64,000 bases of DNA, from contig OX392534.1 of NCBI GenBank assembly GCA_947623455.1, positions 41,607,426 through 41,671,425 on the forward strand. Direction: 5' to 3'. This document shows positions 58,721-64,000 of the stretch, piece by piece. The notes under the pieces were generated by a model. That model was not told where the DNA came from, searched no databases, and saw only the letters and a list, made by a program, of their open reading frames with translations. Source of the stretch: Mimachlamys varia. Lineage: Eukaryota; Mollusca; Bivalvia; Pectinida; Pectinidae. Each line of letters begins with the position of its first letter. The stretch's first letter is position 1. Both the position numbers and the translations under genes were made by a program.

Positions 58721-59417
58721 ATGTTTACATGTGTAACCTTCATTCATTGTATCATGTTCGGAACGCCCCGCCGAATCTGTTGTAACACAATATTAGACCT
58801 ATTAGTCCCTATGTAATATAGTAACATTCATTTATTTAAACATGTTCGGTTTTAAAAAGATCATTGGTAACTGATGGAACTTCATTGATATAATTATCTT
58901 ACATGAAAACCGTGTGGATGTTATCTTTTAAAGAGTTAATTATAATGTACTACTCTCGTGACACTGACCCCCGTAAGTACCCTAATCAGTGGAGGTCACT
59001 GACACTCATCCATATCACTACGCGTGTCAGCAGAGGTCAACTGCAATCATCCATATCACTACGCGACCTGGGGTCACCCACAATCATTCATATCAGTCAG
59101 CGTTTATGGCAAGTACGGGTAGTTTGTGAAGATTTAGAAACACATCGAGGCGTAGATTATGATATCGTGTTTCATATTCATTGTTTGACGGCTTGACTAC
59201 TTTTCTTATCTTATATATGAGAATAATTTTAAAGGATCCCATTGGTATCGCTTGTCAGTACGAATACAGATATACATATATTACAAATGTTCTTATATGT
59301 TTTACACTAAAAGATAAATACATATTTTGTCGATTTATTGTAAACGTCTCCTAATAAAAGAACATGAACTAAACTAACAACTGAAATTCTTCATATCATG
59401 TGTACGATTTAATCGAT
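58721..59417. other. Intergenic, no gene recognised
   Basis: It contains three partial copies of ATCCATATCACTACGCG between 59010 and 59095. Otherwise nothing that I can support. Confidence 0.5.
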
Positions 59418-59495
59418 TTCACAATGCATACACATTTCAAAGGTTACACAATACATACACACTTCAAAGATTGCACAATACATACACACTGAACC
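59418..59495. repeat. Three tandem 28-bp units
   Basis: CACAATACATACACACTTCA plus AAGATTG-type ends, three times with a few substitutions. Confidence 0.85.
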
Positions 59496-59889
59496 ACACA
59501 TTATATAACTTTGATCGATTTTACTTTATATCAATTTTTCAATATAATTCAAAAATGCATTAAGAATCCAATTAAGTTCATAATGACTGCATTCCTTTTA
59601 CAAATAAATGTTTTGATATATTTTCATATTATTTATACAATTCGATTGATTTTGCATTACACACATAAAAATAAATTTAATTCGCATTATGCAAATGCAT
59701 AAAGTGAATTTTATATCTCATATAAGCCAAACGTTCACGCTTGTAGGTCGGGGATTAACCAGTGTTATCTAAATCAGGACCACACGAGGAGATTTAAGTC
59801 CGACCCTTGCATATTTGATGAATTTGTTTTTGTGCCTCCAAAATTGAGGATTGAAATCGTTCAAATTAATCTTCTGCACTCATAGCTGC

Positions 59890-60030
59890 AACATCTGGAT
59901 CCTTTAAATTCCTGCTCTTGTACTTTACAAGGGTCTCCATTAATCTTTCCTTTCTCGTATTTTGCTCCTATTTACTCGATTCTGAGTTCGGATTATGGTT
60001 TTGTTGATGCTGCGGTATTCTCTATTTTCG
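59890..60030 (+). mobile_element. Upstream copy of the Penelope-like terminal sequence
   Basis: Plus-strand TTAATCTTTCCTTTCTCGTA, TCTGAGTTCGGATTATGG and GCGGTATTCTCT match the element's noncoding 3' part. Its position about 280 bp before the reverse-transcriptase relic, in the same orientation, fits the terminal-repeat or tandem arrangement known for Penelope-like elements. Confidence 0.55.
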
Positions 60031-60307
60031 TACATATTCGATTCCTACTTCGATATTTGGGTATCATAATTTTGGTCTTGGCATTAATTCGATCGAATGT
60101 ATTATGAGTTCTGTCTTATGACCAATGCAAACCAAAGTCATTTAATCGCTCCACGTTTGAATTAAAACAGAATTTGGGATATCTGCAAAAGTACCTGGTT
60201 AGCTCGGTGTCAAGAAAATATAGCCCTCATGTTACCTAAGAGGTTGCAAGGACAAACAACATTAGCAAAACCCAATCAGTTCTATGTAGTTAACGGGGAT
60301 TGGGATT

Positions 60308-61012
60308 TTGAAAAACTCGAACGATCTTGAGCAACCCCTTCTCAAAAGTGTTTCATCTATCAAAACATTTGATTTTCCCACCCTGCACACTACCATACAA
60401 CATACAAAACTAAAAGAACGTCTTCGGTCTCTCATTCCGAGAGCTGTCTTTTCCAAGAAAGTCGGAAGACATTATAAAGTTGTTAGCTATCCTGTGACAC
60501 ATTTAAAAACACACAAAACAAAAGCTAAGATGAACTATATTGAGGAAGATATAATACGAATGATTAAATTTTTGGTTGACAATATTCCCGTTGCGTTTGG
60601 AGGAAAGCTTTCCAGCAGACTAGGACTTAATACATGTATCTACATCGAACTTTCGTGATAGATATTGACTGCTGACAAACAAACTTGCTAAACAGCGATT
60701 CAAGAGATGCATGTTGATGAGGACTATGAACAAGTTACATAATCGCCATCTCAGTCTCATTGAGAAATATTTTGATATGAAGGTGAACGTTTTTGAATAT
60801 GTTCATTAATGTGCTTATTTGTTGTGATTGAGAATGATGACTCGGTTCTTTCTTTGAGGATTTGACATTCTGGATGTGACTAAGCTTTACATGGCGGGTG
60901 TTCTCGATGAAGCAGGCGACACTTAGACTCCCGGAACACATGGTGTTATTCTCTTTTACTTTTACAAGCAAGGGTATCCATGTTAATCTTTCCTTTGTTT
61001 ATATTTTGCACG
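60308..61012 (+). pseudogene. Broken Penelope-like reverse transcriptase with 3' noncoding part
   Basis: 60308-60620 encodes SIKTFDFPTLHTTIQHTKLK and, later, EEDIIRMIKFLVDN and FGGK, matching the reverse-transcriptase entry region of Penelope-like elements. A one-base shift then occurs, and the expected FQQT is in the next frame at about 60613. The central catalytic region (YxDD) is missing. From about 60670 another frame reads LLTNKLAKQRFKRC and RHLSLIEKY, resembling the C-terminal part, and stops near 60809. Noncoding sequence shared with other fragments follows to about 61012. It cannot make an active enzyme. Assignment to Penelope-like rather than another non-LTR type rests on remembered motifs. 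Confidence 0.65.
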
Positions 61013-62767
61013 GAATTGCATTGTGAAAACTTATATTGAAAGTTATATTATAATGCATATCGCAAACCACTTACATCAACTTCAGTTTTAATGAACGGTT
61101 TTGCAATGTCACTTATTCAAAAATGGATTTTAAAAACTTTCAATTAAAATAAATGAAGCATTGAATATTACGTTTAACTTCGCTTTTGTCGTGTAAATAA
61201 AATGCATGTTTATCAAGCTCTTGATTTATGAAATGAAGGTATGTTATACAAACTGTTTGTCTGGATATCAATTCTCGAAAAATAGGAATCCCGGAAACGA
61301 AGGGCAGGTATGTTGATACATGACAACACACCGCAGACTGTTTCTCTGTAAATGAACATCGACAGTCAACAAAGAGCACAATTAACCATCAATCATAAAA
61401 ATATCATTTATCAATCAATCAACCGAAATATAGATCTGTAGCACAGCATGTGTCTTTGAATCAAAAAGGATATAAAGAAGAAAAATAGAACCCTAGTTTA
61501 TAAGCTCATTTTGTTAGTCATGCCCCCTTGCCTATGTTACAATCACGGAGACATTAATAAAAATACCATGTACTTGTTTCTGAATCCAACTATTACATCA
61601 ATATTGTTGTAATAACAGTTATTAATTTATCAATAAAATACAGTTTCAAGTAAAACCCTAGACTTTGCTCCATAATCTTTTACGTATAAGAATGATTTCT
61701 GACGTCACTGAACAATATGTGTTTACATGTGCGTGTGCCTTTTTGACATAGTAAGAAAATCAACTATATCCCTGTAAGACCGTCTGTGAATGAACTAAAC
61801 ACAACAAATACCAAACAGCTATCGGTAAACAGAGTGTATCTACACATCAATAATAAATCAAACCTTGTTTACGTTTTCTCTCGCCGTCGTGCAGGGATTA
61901 ACGCTGATCGTTTACACGAAGGAGATACGATCTTTGCCTTCGTTTGAAGCTGTGAAATTTTAGGTAATTGGCGCTATAACGTGTGTATAACGAGGCTGTG
62001 TTTAGCCAAGACCATCAATAAGTTGTGCAACCTTTAACATAATAGGTCGGAAGCCTTGCTAAACATCTTAACACGTACACTACACGAAACGCTGACTCAG
62101 AGCACTCACATTTCGTCTCGTCATAGATCAGTGATAACAAGGTCGTGTGTATGCACGTGATTTTGGACAACGTCCCGTCGATTATGCATGGGTTCTAGTT
62201 CACATTAGAGTTTAGGCTTACCTGCGCATGTGCGTAATGGTGTTTTGGAACTCATAAATAAGTTCTATATTTTTCAATAGGTGTTCAATAACTATTCTGA
62301 CGAATCAGGATCGCTGCCAATATCATCTTCGGATGAAAAAGAACAATAACGTGAAAGATGACGTAACAAACACATAAGCTGCACCTTTTAAATTTAGAAA
62401 TAGATACAGTATGCCAAAAAATTAATTAAACTGCATCGTACAACTGTTTTGTCCTCCTAGAACTCTTCAGTGATGCTAGGGTCGAAAATTAAAATAGGAA
62501 TCCAAAATTTCTCAACTGATGTAGATGCAAAAGGGCCAGGTGCTTGAAACCCCTTTAAATTAACTTGCATTCGGATATATGAGAATAATTTTACCCATAG
62601 TCGTTTATGTGGCATAAAAACAACATCAGGATAACAATTTAGGGGGAAAAACCCAAATAATAAATAATTATTACAACAACAATTTAAACTCTGAAAGACA
62701 TCAAGCAAAATGTGATATGTCATAGCTCAACTCCACACTCCCTTTAAAGAAAACCATGTGAAATATG
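61013..62767. other. Intergenic, no gene recognised
   Basis: No exon with supporting splice sites. CpG frequency is somewhat raised near 61.88-62.2 kb, which could mark a promoter of a gene beyond this window, but nothing specific supports that. Confidence 0.4.
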
Positions 62768-63003
62768 TTTGGGTGGTCGAGTGGTGCAGTGGATAGCGCA
62801 ATTGTATTTCACCAAGGCGGCCGGGGTTCGATTCCCTGGCTGGACGTGAAAAGGTATTGGGGTCACCTGCCCGACCACGTTGGTTTTCCCCGGATACTCT
62901 GGTTTCCTCCCACAATAAGACCCCTTCGTGCGCTAATATCCGGACCAACAAGAGTGATTAATATAAGTTGGATAACTTGTTTCATAATTGTGTAAAATAA
63001 ATA
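62768..63003 (+). repeat. Full-length tRNA-Arg-like SINE
   Basis: The head has GGTGCAGTGGATAGCGCAAT (A box) and CCGGGGTTCGATTCCCTGG (B box). The body contains TTGGTTTTCCCCGGATACTC and GGTTTCCTCCCAC, followed by an AATAAATAAAG tail. The central block resembles that of the 45951 family although the heads differ. Confidence 0.85.
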
Positions 63004-63137
63004 AAGTTTATATTTTAACATTGAAATAATACTAAAACTACATTTAGGTACTCCACAACCTTCTATTATAAAGAACCAACAATCGCTTAAATTACAATCT
63101 CAAGTGAACTTTTTTCGTTTCCAATTGAAGAAAAAAA

Positions 63138-63245
63138 TCAGAGAATAGCAAAGCGTCAACAAAACCATAATCCGAACTCAAAATCGATTAAACTAGAGGC
63201 AAAGTAGGAACAAAGAAAAGATTTACATGGAGACTCTCTTATAAA
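63138..63245 (-). mobile_element. Noncoding fragment of the Penelope-like element
   Basis: CAGAGAATAGCAAAGCGTCA, CATAATCCGAACTC, AACAAAGAAAAGATTTACAT and GGAGACTCTC match 54523-54620 with few differences. Confidence 0.65.
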
Positions 63246-64000
63246 GGTATTAAGTTCGAACCGTTTAGTTCTCTATATTAATCTAAATGCCCAACAGAAA
63301 ACATCCTAAACCGACACATACATTGTTTAAAGCAATTCCCTGATATACCGTATAACATTTTGTTAGCTGAACATCACCAAGTTCTATTTGATTCGGTGTA
63401 ATAAGAGCATACCTTTATGTAGGCGAAAATGACATTAAGTAACCAACAATTGAAAAGTCCATGTGTATTGATATATTGGCTTGCTGCCAAGTCTTGCTTG
63501 GTGCTTTCTAAAGCTATACCCATTTAACATTAATGGACAGGTAAAAGCATCAACTCGCAAGGTCTTCGAGCTGGTCAGGTCATACTGACCAATTACAGAC
63601 ATCGTGCAAAATCCATGTTAATTAAGCCAGTCTTGTACAGGTTAAAGGTCAGGTGAATAGTACAATGGCATCAGGTTTCGGCGGTATAGTACACAATCTA
63701 TCCTTAAGGGCGAAAGAAGAACGACACTGCTTTATACTGTCGGTAATCTGGGCCGAAATTCTAATTATCAATGGTTTAATGTCCTAAGCGTGTACTATTA
63801 TTTCTTTAGCAATTACATCGGCAATGCCATTATTGAAATTACCGGGCACTCTTACAGACATTTAAAACGGGACAATACCCAAAACTACGTCATTACCGAT
63901 ACGTGTATTCAGGTAAAATACAGGTAGTTTTGTAACCAGGTTCGTACCTTACAGGTACGTATATGCATATGTAAACAACATATTTCTTTCCCCCATTGAA
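63246..64000. other. Intergenic, no gene recognised
   Basis: No coding, RNA or repeat feature that I can support. Confidence 0.5.

Overview
The window is nuclear DNA of an animal, most likely a mollusc and probably a bivalve. The genes have many short exons with GT-AG introns. The DNA is AT-rich and crowded with tRNA-derived SINEs, MITE-like elements and minisatellites of kinds familiar from bivalve genomes. The species cannot be named from sequence alone.

Three complete protein-coding genes fill the left 37 kb, and all their exon phases join without a break. TMEM243 (+, coding 335-3480, 4 exons, 117 aa) encodes a small membrane protein. DMTF1 (-, coding 18580-9121, 16 exons, 782 aa) encodes the cyclin-D-binding Myb-like transcription factor. 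SUCLG2 (+, coding 20924-36439, 11 exons, 431 aa) encodes the mitochondrial GTP-type beta subunit of succinate-CoA ligase. TMEM243 and DMTF1 point tail to tail, as I recall they do on human chromosome 7. DMTF1 and SUCLG2 are head to head and may share a promoter near 20.6-20.9 kb, where a TCTCGCGAGA box lies just upstream of the SUCLG2 start codon. The three products are not known to share a pathway.

SUCLG2 introns are a hotspot for tandem repeats. Intron 1 holds two minisatellites (40-bp and 25-bp units). Intron 4 holds a dispersed element with 155-bp units in a 465-bp higher-order pattern, plus two 83-bp decoy copies of the exon 5 acceptor. Intron 6 holds about 3.2 kb of a 20-25 bp repeat whose unit is a copy of the exon 6 splice donor. 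The last is the most unusual feature of the window.

From about 37 kb to 64 kb I see no convincing gene. This part holds SINEs (one with its 5' head amplified five times in tandem), MITE-like inverted-repeat elements (including a TTAA-flanked family with four copies in the window), a 44-bp satellite of about 1.1 kb, several smaller minisatellites, and a broken Penelope-like retroelement near 60-61 kb with related noncoding fragments at 54.5, 57.3, 59.9 and 63.1 kb.
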